From: Mesohalobacter salilacus
GTDB taxonomy: Bacteria; Bacteroidota; Bacteroidia; Flavobacteriales; Flavobacteriaceae
Length of the DNA: 33,659 bases
Direction of reading: 5' to 3'
NCBI GenBank assembly: GCA_003931895.1
Contig: RRZV01000035.1
Coordinates: forward strand, 1-33,659
In this document: in pieces, positions 1-6,441 of the stretch
Numbering within the stretch: position 1 is the first letter of the stretch
Layout of the letters: every line of letters starts with the position of its first letter
The notes under the pieces: generated by a model
Told to the model about the DNA's origin: nothing
The model's input: the letters and a program-made list of their open reading frames with translations, nothing else
Databases searched by the model: none
Made by a program: the position numbers and the translations under genes

Positions 1-43
1 TAAAACTATATATAATAATAAGCGAATTAAAAGTTTCATAGGA

Positions 44-199
44 TTAGTCTTTTATGAGGTGTTTTTGGTCTATAATTTGGCCATCTTCTTCTAAGACCAT
101 GATAAATTGGCCTAAAGGTAAGTTAAGGGCATTTAAATTTGACATCATAAAAAGTTTCTTTATTAAAATAAATTTAATAAAAATTGGGCATAAAAGTGT
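44..199 (-). pseudogene. Remnant of a T9SS C-terminal sorting domain
   Basis: An open minus-strand frame ends at a TAA at 44-46. Its last 30 or so residues read like the tail of a type A T9SS sorting domain: LNLPLGQFIMVL, then EEDGQIIDQK, then HLIKD and stop. This matches the usual pattern of a glycine turn, a beta strand, a charged turn and a KLIK-like end. The frame is closed upstream by a stop at 200-202 and the first 15 residues are low-complexity, so the body of a secreted protein is missing. It is probably the cut-off end of a decayed gene. The similarity is short and judged by eye, so this is tentative. Confidence 0.3.
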
Positions 200-629
200 T
201 AAAACTTAACTTAATAGCTGATTTTAACACTTAAAAAATGATAATTAGATGTCATTTTAACCTGCTTTATGAATTAGAAATTCTTTTAATACATAAACGA
301 ATATCGAAAGTATCCTCTTTTGTTGGATACATCAGTACAATTTATAAAACTCTACCTTTTTGGTGTTTTTACAAACATCAAAATGGTGATTTACTATTTC
401 TGGGTTAAACCCAAATAATACTAGCACGCATGCGTCCTGCAGGTAGTTCGGCTCATTCTTCGCCTCCGGCTTGGCTATGAGCAGTAGCGCCTAAATAAGC
501 CATTCAGTTTTGTTTTATTCAGCTAATTTAGCAAATAATCCCGAACTTTCGCTTTTCAATCTTGAACCCGCGCTATTGGTTAAAGTTATTATTACAGATA
601 GGTTTTATTTTCCATTTCTGCTCATTTTA
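200..629. other. Gene-free stretch with hairpins
   Basis: No credible gene is seen here. An 11-bp stem with one G-T pair lies at 358-368 and 373-383 (TTTTGGTGTTT against AAACATCAAAA). A short perfect palindrome around 405-417 reads TGGGTTAAACCCA. The palindromic patch at 426-482 is listed separately. The rest is AT-rich and looks like decayed accessory DNA. Confidence 0.4.
426..482. repeat. GC-rich palindromic patch, possible dispersed repeat
   Basis: Two perfect palindromes sit back to back: ACGCATGCGT at 426-435 and CCTGCAGG at 436-443. A hairpin follows, with GCTCAT at 451-456 pairing with ATGAGC at 477-482 and a small GCC/GGC inner stem. The patch is much richer in G and C than its AT-rich surroundings and encodes no obvious protein. 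Such contrast suggests a dispersed repeat or the edge of a mobile element. No second copy was found in this window. Confidence 0.35.
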
Positions 630-791
630 CTAATTTTCAATTTCAGGCAACTTTGATTTTGAAAGTATATCATTAGCTCTCTTTAATTTTTTTGGAAACA
701 GAACTTTACCTCTATATTTTTCTAGGTTTTTATCAATCGGTATAATCGGTAATTTTGATTTATTCAGTTTATTTATCATTGAATTATCCAT
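630..791 (-). CDS. Small basic protein paired with the DUF6934 gene
   Basis: This 53-residue ORF starts ATG at 791 and stops TAG at 630-632. The peptide is lysine-rich and mostly hydrophilic, with KLPIIPIDKNLEKYRG, then KVLFPKKLKRANDIL, and ends LPEIEN. It has no signal peptide or membrane segment. It begins only 8 nt after the stop of the DUF6934 pseudogene on the same strand, so the two look co-transcribed. From memory, DUF6934 genes in Bacteroidota often have a tiny lysine-rich neighbour of this kind, but I cannot check that here. No function is known to me. Its frame is intact although its partner is broken. Confidence 0.55.
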   Translation of the reverse strand: MDNSMINKLNKSKLPIIPIDKNLEKYRGKVLFPKKLKRANDILSKSKLPEIEN

Positions 792-799
792 AGTTTAAA

Positions 800-1243
800 T
801 TATTTTTTAGTTACTAAAAATGCTTCGTAATTTTCTCCTATCTCGAATCTCACCCATTCCTCTGCTTTAGTATATCCAAAAATATGAAAATCTTCGGATA
901 TTTCGGCAAGATTATTGGTAATTCCCATTCTGTAAAGCCGTGTTCTTGCTTTTGTACTTCCTGTTGCAATAATCCAATAATTTGGGTGTTTTTCCACAAA
1001 GGCATATACAGTTGAAGCTACAGTAGCTAAAATTTTTAAACTATCACCGTTGTTAGTTACGGCTTTGTCATCTATTCCTTTAGCTTCCTCGTTATAATCA
1101 CCAAATGCAAGGTTATAAACATTCTTTTCTGATGTAGGCTGAAACTCTACGACTTTTTTTATAACACCTTTTGGCCCTTCACTTTAAAATTCAAAGTTTT
1201 CTTCACTTTTATACAGGTATTTTTCGTATTTCAATTCATTATT
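800..1243 (-). pseudogene. DUF6934 family protein, interrupted by an in-frame stop
   Basis: Read across one stop codon, this frame gives about 147 residues with the features I associate with DUF6934: SEGPKGVIKKVVEFQP, NLAFGDYNEE, DDKAVTNNGD, ATVASTVYAF, ATGSTKARTRLYRMGI and the end EAFLVTKK. A TAA at 1184-1186 falls between FEF and SEGPKG, where family members read straight through. The 5' end also looks damaged. An ATG at 1237-1239, right below a -7 box, is one base out of frame with the KYEKYLYKSEENFEF segment, as if one T were lost. An in-frame TTG nearby could also serve as start. The gene is probably inactive. The family's function is unknown to me. Confidence 0.7.
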
Positions 1244-1248
1244 TTTTT

Positions 1249-1256
1249 CAAATTTA
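1249..1256 (-). promoter_or_regulatory. Bacteroidota -7 box upstream of the DUF6934 pseudogene
   Basis: The minus strand reads TAAATTTG, a perfect TAnnTTTG. It ends 9 nt before the ATG at 1237-1239. This supports that ATG as the original start of the broken gene. No clear -33 TTTG was identified. Confidence 0.4.
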
Positions 1257-1443
1257 CGAAATCTATTTCTTTCACGATTTTGTTTTGTTAACTTGCCTGT
1301 AACTATTGCATAACTTGGGTTTAACTTATAAACCTGCAAATAAAATATAACATAAATCGAAAGGGATTTACTCAAAGCCACTAATTCACTAATGGATGCA
1401 AGGTGTTTTAGTTACTAAGGAAAAAGCTATAACCTAAATCGTT
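1257..1443. other. Intergenic stretch between operon end and accessory region
   Basis: No convincing gene is seen. An open minus-strand frame runs through much of it into the DUF6934 remnant, but its sequence upstream of that match resembles nothing I recognise. No hairpin with a T tract was found directly after the aromatic operon. Confidence 0.3.
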
Positions 1444-2535
1444 TTATTTTTTACCTTCTGTCAAAACTTTATGTTGATGTGCGATGGATTCTTGGTGGAT
1501 AGCTTTTAAAAATTTAGTCACAAACTCCTCACTTAAACCGTTGTCTTGGCCTTCGTTTATCATTTTGTCTAAAACTTCATTCCAGCGTTTGGTTTGCAAA
1601 ATGGCGACGTTGTTTTTCTTTTTCAAGGCACCAATATCGTCAGCAATTTTCATTCGCTTACCCAATTGATTGATGATTTGATGGTCAACCACATCAATTT
1701 TGGTTCTGAGTGTGTTCAATTTATTTTTAAATTCAGCGGCTTCGCCGTGTTCTTTTCTGATTTTTAAATCTTCAGTCATTTGGTCTAAAGCTTCGGGTGT
1801 GATTTGTTGAGCAGCATCACTCCAAGCTTCATCCGGCGTATGGTGGGTTTCTACCATAATGCCATCGTAATTTAAATCTAAAGCGGTTTGGCAAATATCA
1901 AAAATAATATCGCGTCGTCCAGCGATATGCGATGGATCGACAATTAAAGGCAAATCTGGAAATTCATTTTGTAAATCTACCGCCAATTGCCATTCGGGAT
2001 TGTTTCTGTATCGGGTTTTTTCGTAAGTTGAAAAACCGCGATGAATGACCCCAAGATTTTGAATATCAGCTTTATGTAAGCGTTCTACGGCGCCGAGCCA
2101 AAGTGGTAAATCCGGATTAACAGGGTTTTTGACCAATACAATTTTATCTGTGCCTTGAAGCGCATCGGCGATATCTTGAACGATAAATGGACTCACTGTG
2201 CTTCGCGCGCCAATCCATAAAACGTCAACATCTGCTTCAAGTGCTAACTCCACATGGGTTTTGTTGGCCACTTCGGTAGCGATTTTAAGTCCGGTTTCGG
2301 CTTTGGCTTTTTTGAGCCAATCCAGACCTATTTTGCCCACACCTTCAAAATTGCCCGGTTTAGTTCTAGGCTTCCAAATACCAGCTCGCATAACTGTTGT
2401 ATCAGTATTTTTGAGTTGATGGGCAATTTTAAGCACTTGCTCTTCGGTTTCTGCACTACAAGGTCCTGCAATCACCAGAGGATGCTCAAGATTAAAAGCT
2501 TCGAGCCAGTTTTTAAATGATTTTTGATTTGTCAT
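1444..2535 (-). CDS. Bifunctional DAHP synthase / chorismate mutase
   Basis: This 363-residue protein joins the first shikimate-pathway step (phosphoenolpyruvate plus erythrose 4-phosphate to DAHP) to chorismate mutase (chorismate to prephenate). The N-terminal part is a KDO8P-synthase-like type I barrel with GPCS at residues 24-27, KPRT at 55-58 and a DPSH metal/substrate motif near residue 200. The last 90 or so residues form an AroQ-type helical mutase: LRTKIDVVDHQIINQLGKRM, ADDIGALKKK and a C-terminal QESIAHQ. Synthase-first with the mutase at the C-terminus is the usual Bacteroidota arrangement. It is the last gene of the aromatic operon, 10 nt after tyrA. The mutase domain may make the synthase sensitive to prephenate or chorismate, as in fused homologues; that is inference. 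Confidence 0.95.
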   Translation of the reverse strand: MTNQKSFKNWLEAFNLEHPLVIAGPCSAETEEQVLKIAHQLKNTDTTVMRAGIWKPRTKPGNFEGVGKIGLDWLKKAKAETGLKIATEVANKTHVELALEADVDVLWIGARSTVSPFIVQDIADALQGTDKIVLVKNPVNPDLPLWLGAVERLHKADIQNLGVIHRGFSTYEKTRYRNNPEWQLAVDLQNEFPDLPLIVDPSHIAGRRDIIFDICQTALDLNYDGIMVETHHTPDEAWSDAAQQITPEALDQMTEDLKIRKEHGEAAEFKNKLNTLRTKIDVVDHQIINQLGKRMKIADDIGALKKKNNVAILQTKRWNEVLDKMINEGQDNGLSEEFVTKFLKAIHQESIAHQHKVLTEGKK

Positions 2536-2545
2536 AATTTATGGT

Positions 2546-3400
2546 TTATATGTGAATACCTTTTAAAATGTCTTTTACGATATTGGTATTGTTCATGTCT
2601 TTATATAATTGTTCAAAATCGTCTTGTTTTAAAGCGGTTTCAAAATTTTTCAAATTATGGATATATTCTGATAAGGCTTCCAAAACAAATGTTTTATTTT
2701 GTTTAAAAATAGGCGTCCAGGTTTGTGGATTACTTTTGGCTAACCTTACGGTAGATTCAAATCCACTGCCTGCCAAGTCAAAAATATTCCGTTCGTTTTC
2801 TTCTTTGTCGATTACCGTTTTGCCCAACATAAACGAGCTGATATGTGATAAATGCGAGACATAAGCCATGTGTTTGTTGTGTGCCACGGGATTCATATAT
2901 CTCAATTTCATCTGCATGTTTTCAAAACATTGAATAGCCCGTTGCTGAAGTTTTAAATTGGTTTTTTCGACTTCACAAACAATCATAGTTTTATGATCAA
3001 ACAACTCTGCAAAAGCGGCTTGAGGTCCAGAAAATTCGGTTCCAGCTATGGGATGCGTCGCCATAAATTGATCGCGTTTGGGGTGATTTTTCAAATACGC
3101 ACAAAGTTTAGCTTTGGTTGAACCCGTGTCGATGACTAAAGTTTTTGGACCGATTTGATCTAATAGTTGTTCAATAACATTTGGCGCAACATCAACGGGA
3201 ATGCTTACAATCACCAAATCTGCATTTTTAAAATCTTCCTGTTGAACTTGTCTTGAGATGATACCCAAATCAATGGCTTTTTTTAAATGCTGGGAATTGG
3301 TGTCTTGACCTAAAAATTCTACCTCTGGCCAAAAGCGTTTTAAACTCAATAACATAGAGCCACCTATTAAACCTAATCCTATGCCTATGATTTTTTTCAT
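2546..3400 (-). CDS. tyrA: Prephenate dehydrogenase
   Basis: This 284-residue enzyme oxidatively decarboxylates prephenate to 4-hydroxyphenylpyruvate in tyrosine synthesis, using NAD(P). The Rossmann motif GIGLGLIGGSM opens the protein at residues 6-16. The TyrA signatures VIVSIPVDVAP, DTGSTK, THPIAGTEFSGPQAA and an SHLSHISSFML helix follow. The length fits the single-domain TyrA without mutase or ACT domain; mutase activity comes from the next gene. Its ATG overlaps the stop of the aminotransferase gene by 4 nt (ATGA), which indicates translational coupling. I see nothing abnormal in the sequence. Confidence 0.95.
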   Translation of the reverse strand: MKKIIGIGLGLIGGSMLLSLKRFWPEVEFLGQDTNSQHLKKAIDLGIISRQVQQEDFKNADLVIVSIPVDVAPNVIEQLLDQIGPKTLVIDTGSTKAKLCAYLKNHPKRDQFMATHPIAGTEFSGPQAAFAELFDHKTMIVCEVEKTNLKLQQRAIQCFENMQMKLRYMNPVAHNKHMAYVSHLSHISSFMLGKTVIDKEENERNIFDLAGSGFESTVRLAKSNPQTWTPIFKQNKTFVLEALSEYIHNLKNFETALKQDDFEQLYKDMNNTNIVKDILKGIHI

Positions 3401-4554
3401 GCTTTAAAATGTTTTGTGCGTTCTAAACACGTCATTAATTCGCCTTGACTCACACAAAGTGAAAACCTTAAATAGCCTTGTCCTTGAGAACCAAAGACAT
3501 CACCAGGCGTAACAAACATATTATAATCGTGAAGTAAAATATCTGATAAAGTTTTCGCAGAAAATTGAGACTGAATTTTTGCCCAAACAAAAAGACCTGA
3601 GCTATTTTTATCATAGGTCAATTGAAGCTGATCACAGATTTGCCAAACCAAATCTCGTCGTTTTGAATAAGTGTCGTTGAGGTGTTGATACCATTCTGAT
3701 GATAATTGAAGTGCTTTTTCGCCACCTTTTTGAATCGGGTAAAACATCCCGCTATCCATATTCGATTTTACTTTTATGACTTGTTTTAATAATTCTTGAT
3801 GACCGCAAAGCATACCGACTCTCCAGCCAGCCATATTGAAGGTTTTGCTTAAAGAATTGAGTTCTAAAACGTGATCATTAGGCCATTGATGCTTTAAAAT
3901 ACTAAAAGGTTTATCATTGAGAATTAAGCTATACGGATTGTCATTGACCAATAAAATATTATTTTCTTTGGCAAACTTTACAAGTTTATCAATGGTTTCA
4001 TCATCAGCTTTAGCTCCCGTAGGCATATGTGGATAATTGATCCACATCAATTTGGTTTTTGGTGTTATCAGTTTTGAAAGCTGTCCAATATCCGGCTGCC
4101 AGTTGTGGTTTTCTTTTAAGTCGTAATACAAAGTTTTGGCTTGAACCAAACCCGAAACAGCAGCATAGGTTGGATAACCTGGATTTGGCACCAAAACTTC
4201 ATCGCCAGGATTGAGAAACGCCATAGAAATATGCATAATACCTTCTTTACTGCCTATAAGCGGTAAAATTTGATTGTTTGCAGACAATTGAACGTCGTAA
4301 GTTTTATCGTAAAAGCTTTTGATGGCCCCACGTAAACTCGGAATTCCTGCATAAGGCTGATATTGATGCGCTTTGTTGTGCGATGTTGCTTTAATCATGG
4401 TTTCAACAACAGATTTAGGCGGATTGATGTCTGGCGATCCAATGCCAAGGTTGATAATGGGTTTACCATCATCTATAAGCTGCTTAACTTCTTTCAATTT
4501 TTTGGAGAAGTAATATTCTTTGGTTTGAGCTAAACGGTCTGCAGATTTTATCAT
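3397..4554 (-). CDS. PLP-dependent aminotransferase of the aromatic operon
   Basis: This 385-residue fold-type I, class I/II aminotransferase carries INLGIGSPDINPP near the N-terminus, DNPYSLIL for cofactor binding and SLSKTFNMAGWRVGM, where the lysine near residue 236 is the Schiff-base residue. A C-terminal RFSLC segment supplies the carboxylate-binding arginine. Sequence style is that of the DapL/AspC-like aminotransferases annotated in Bacteroidota aromatic operons. From its place between prephenate dehydratase and prephenate dehydrogenase, I infer that it transaminates phenylpyruvate and 4-hydroxyphenylpyruvate (or prephenate itself) to give Phe and Tyr. It overlaps both neighbours by 4 nt. 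Substrate specificity cannot be read from the sequence. Confidence 0.9.
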   Translation of the reverse strand: MIKSADRLAQTKEYYFSKKLKEVKQLIDDGKPIINLGIGSPDINPPKSVVETMIKATSHNKAHQYQPYAGIPSLRGAIKSFYDKTYDVQLSANNQILPLIGSKEGIMHISMAFLNPGDEVLVPNPGYPTYAAVSGLVQAKTLYYDLKENHNWQPDIGQLSKLITPKTKLMWINYPHMPTGAKADDETIDKLVKFAKENNILLVNDNPYSLILNDKPFSILKHQWPNDHVLELNSLSKTFNMAGWRVGMLCGHQELLKQVIKVKSNMDSGMFYPIQKGGEKALQLSSEWYQHLNDTYSKRRDLVWQICDQLQLTYDKNSSGLFVWAKIQSQFSAKTLSDILLHDYNMFVTPGDVFGSQGQGYLRFSLCVSQGELMTCLERTKHFKA

Positions 4555-5378
4555 TTTTGAGCTTGTTTATAAATTCCGAGGAGTTTAAAATGATGTGTGA
4601 TTGATTTTAGTCTTTTAACTAAATTTTCAAAATCTATTTCGGGTAAAAAAATCATATCTACATAAAACGCATAATTCCATTTAGAAAGAGGCGTTGGAAT
4701 AGACTGAATTTTGGTCATATTGATGTCATAGTCTTGCAGCAAAGCCAACACTTTAAACAAACTTCCCGGCTCGTGAGCCAATTCAAATCGGATTGAAGCT
4801 TTATCGGCAAACTTGTTTGGAAAGGCCTCTAAGTTTCTTTCAACTTTCACAAAACGTGTGGAGTTAAGGTCGTTGTCTTGGATATGAGATTTCAAAACTT
4901 GTAAACCAAATAACTCAGCCGTACCGTCTGGCACTATGGCTGCGGTATGTGAAATTTGTTTTTCGGCAATAATTTGTGCAGGTAAGGCGGTGTCTACGTC
5001 TTCAACCAATTTAAAGTTTTTTTGTTGGTATAAAAAATCACCACATTGTAAGAAAGCCATTTGGTGAGAGTTTACGGTTTTAATATCTTCTAATATTTGA
5101 CCTTTTAAGGCAACTAGATTGTGTTTGATGTCTAAATAATATTCTGCTGTGATTTTTAAATCATGGTCACCAATTAAGGTGTAATTGGGTAAAATACTGC
5201 CAGCAATAGAATTTTCTATCGCCATGATACCGTAATCAACGTCATTAGCCATGATGGATTTTACCAAATTATTAAAACTCATACAAGCTTTGATTTCAGC
5301 TTGTTTTGAAATAAAATCACATACCACTTTATGGTGGTTTGAGCCTTTTATGCCTTGAATGGCGATGCGTTCAGTCAT
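4551..5378 (-). CDS. pheA: Prephenate dehydratase
   Basis: This 275-residue enzyme converts prephenate to phenylpyruvate for phenylalanine synthesis. The catalytic part has GIKGSNHHKV at the start, AIENSIAGSI for substrate binding, LNSTRFVKVER with the catalytic Thr-Arg-Phe triad, and a C-terminal ACT domain (FELAHEPGSLFKVLALLQ, then a QSIP/WNYAFYVD segment) that normally senses phenylalanine. The length matches a monofunctional dehydratase plus ACT. It is the first structural gene of the operon and lies 72 nt after the stop of the leader peptide, directly behind the attenuator terminator. So it is likely controlled twice: by attenuation, and by Phe feedback through ACT (the second inferred from family). 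Confidence 0.95.
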   Translation of the reverse strand: MTERIAIQGIKGSNHHKVVCDFISKQAEIKACMSFNNLVKSIMANDVDYGIMAIENSIAGSILPNYTLIGDHDLKITAEYYLDIKHNLVALKGQILEDIKTVNSHQMAFLQCGDFLYQQKNFKLVEDVDTALPAQIIAEKQISHTAAIVPDGTAELFGLQVLKSHIQDNDLNSTRFVKVERNLEAFPNKFADKASIRFELAHEPGSLFKVLALLQDYDINMTKIQSIPTPLSKWNYAFYVDMIFLPEIDFENLVKRLKSITHHFKLLGIYKQAQK

Positions 5379-5393
5379 GCTTTAGTTTTAATC

Positions 5394-5421
5394 AAAAAAA
5401 AATCCCGAAACAGGTTCGGGA
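5394..5421 (-). terminator. Attenuator terminator upstream of pheA
   Basis: Read on the minus strand, TCCCGAA (5421-5415) pairs perfectly with TTCGGGA (5409-5403) around a 5-nt loop, followed by nine T residues (5402-5394). It lies between the leader peptide and the pheA start, so it cannot end an upstream gene on this strand; none exists within the region. This is the expected position of an attenuator. Confidence 0.85.
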
Positions 5422-5464
5422 CTTTATTTATAAATATTGTTAAAAATTTTCAACAACAGTCCCG
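5417..5464 (-). promoter_or_regulatory. Antiterminator of the aromatic operon
   Basis: On the minus strand CGGGACT (5464-5458), which encodes the end of the leader peptide, is complementary to AGTCCCG (5423-5417). The latter contains most of the 5' arm of the terminator, so the two structures exclude each other. A nested stem, TTGTTGAA against TTTTAACAA, strengthens it. A ribosome finishing the leader ORF would cover CGGGACT and let the terminator form. A ribosome stalled earlier would leave it free. Confidence 0.75.
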
Positions 5465-5521
5465 TATGCTTTTAAAATAAGCATAATAAAAACCGTTCCA
5501 GAAAAAAGTGTTTGTTTTCAT
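5450..5521 (-). CDS. Aromatic amino-acid leader peptide
   Basis: A 23-codon ORF starts ATG at 5521 and stops TGA at 5450-5452, just upstream of the attenuator of the Phe/Tyr operon. Its middle carries FFW at residues 6-8 and FYYAYF at 11-16: eight of eleven consecutive residues are Phe, Tyr or Trp. That density is far above chance and fits a sensor of aromatic aminoacyl-tRNA. A 7-bp hairpin, TATGCTT with AAGCATA (5485-5465), overlaps the Tyr/Phe codons and could be the pause structure. The ORF ends inside the antiterminator. The peptide itself probably has no function after translation. Its size kept it below usual gene-calling cut-offs. Confidence 0.85.
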   Translation of the reverse strand: MKTNTFFWNGFYYAYFKSIRDCC

Positions 5522-5531
5522 AATCAGTGGG

Positions 5532-5562
5532 CTAAATTAGACATAAAATTTAATTGACCAAA
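5532..5562 (-). promoter_or_regulatory. Promoter of the aromatic operon
   Basis: On the minus strand TTTG (5562-5559) is followed after 19 nt by TAATTTAG (5539-5532), one mismatch from TAnnTTTG. The spacing matches the Bacteroidota sigma-factor consensus. Transcription should begin near 5525, only a few bases before the leader-peptide ATG at 5521, so the leader may be read from a nearly leaderless transcript. Confidence 0.6.
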
Positions 5563-5617
5563 TAATTTTGTTGAAAATTCAAATTTCAAATAGGTTTATA
5601 AAAGCGATCTGTAAGTT

Positions 5618-6154
5618 TTAAGTATACTCCGGAACTTTACCAATGGCGTGACTAAAAAACGCTTGAATGTGTCTCAAATCTTTTTCGTAGTTTTCAGTGA
5701 TGTAAAACGGCTCTGATATAGAAACAGTTTTCGACGCATAATCAAAAGCGACACAGGTTATGGGGACATGAGCGTTTTTAGCGATGTAATAAAAACCTGA
5801 CTTCCAAGTGTTGACTTTTTTTCTAGTTCCTTCTGGGGTGATAGCTAATCGGAATTCATTTTTAGCATTAAAAATATCAACAATTTGATCGACTTTATTT
5901 TGTGAAGACGACCGGTCTATGGGTTCTCCACCCATCCATTTAAAATACCATCCAAATGCAGAGTCAAATAATTCCTTTTTGGCTACATAATGTATTGGAA
6001 CATTAATAATTTTTCTTGCCAATGCACCGATATAAAAATCATGCCAGCTTGTATGTGGTGCTACTACAACAACTGTCTTTTTAACCTCTGGCGAAAATTG
6101 TCCTTTAATTTTCCAACCTAATAAGTATTTAAAAAATAATTTTGCTAAAAGCAT
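5618..6154 (-). CDS. Lysophospholipid acyltransferase family protein
   Basis: This 178-residue protein belongs to the PlsC-like acyltransferases, which transfer an acyl chain to a glycerolipid or related acceptor at the inner membrane. The catalytic block reads APHTSWHDF, giving the H-x4-D motif near residues 33-38, and the second block is ITPEGTRKK, matching the EGTR substrate-phosphate motif. The short length and the GGEPIDRS segment resemble the compact forms common in Flavobacteriia rather than a full PlsC of about 240 residues. It is divergently oriented from the next gene and not part of the aromatic operon. The acceptor cannot be deduced; phospholipid remodelling is the family expectation. 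Confidence 0.85.
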   Translation of the reverse strand: MLLAKLFFKYLLGWKIKGQFSPEVKKTVVVVAPHTSWHDFYIGALARKIINVPIHYVAKKELFDSAFGWYFKWMGGEPIDRSSSQNKVDQIVDIFNAKNEFRLAITPEGTRKKVNTWKSGFYYIAKNAHVPITCVAFDYASKTVSISEPFYITENYEKDLRHIQAFFSHAIGKVPEYT

Positions 6155-6225
6155 TTTTCTAAGGAATTAACGTGTTAAAACTAATTAAAAAACTCATTAT
6201 GAAATAAGAAACCATTATAATTTAC

Positions 6226-6233
6226 TATTTTTG
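6226..6233 (+). promoter_or_regulatory. -7 box close to the 6238 start
   Basis: TATTTTTG matches TAnnTTTG exactly and ends 4 nt before the ATG at 6238. If used, the transcript would be leaderless or nearly so. No matching -33 TTTG is visible at the usual spacing. Confidence 0.35.
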
Positions 6234-6237
6234 TGAT

Positions 6238-6438
6238 ATGGAATTACTCATTATAACAATTGTTTTACTCGCTTTAGCCTTTGCTGGAATCGCCATCAAG
6301 ATTTGGGGTAAAAAAGATGGAAAGTTCGCTGGTACCTGCGCTAGTCAAAGTCCTTTTTTGAATAAAGAAGGGGAATCTTGTAGCTTTTGTGGTCGCACTC
6401 CTGAGGAACAAAAAGATTGCGATAACCCAAAAGCTTAA
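6238..6438 (+). CDS. Small cysteine-rich membrane protein, NqrM-like
   Basis: This 66-residue protein has one N-terminal membrane helix (about residues 2-22) followed by a short soluble tail with four cysteines: GTC, then SCSFCG, then KDC. The layout of one helix, a basic stretch and a Cys motif resembles NqrM (DUF539), the small protein needed for flavin or iron maturation of Na+-NQR. In Bacteroidota similar proteins are usually annotated only as membrane or secreted protein. Metal or cluster binding by the cysteines is plausible but inferred. It is followed after 3 nt by the glycosyltransferase gene, so the two may be co-transcribed, but no NQR gene is nearby. Assignment to NqrM is uncertain. 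Confidence 0.6.
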   Translation: MELLIITIVLLALAFAGIAIKIWGKKDGKFAGTCASQSPFLNKEGESCSFCGRTPEEQKDCDNPKA

Positions 6439-6441
6439 ACC

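Noticed and set aside
1388-1436. A plus-strand frame ending QGVLVTKEKAIT resembles the C-terminal end of DUF6934 (FLVTKK).
   Set aside because: Only a few residues match, on the opposite strand, with no further family sequence around it.
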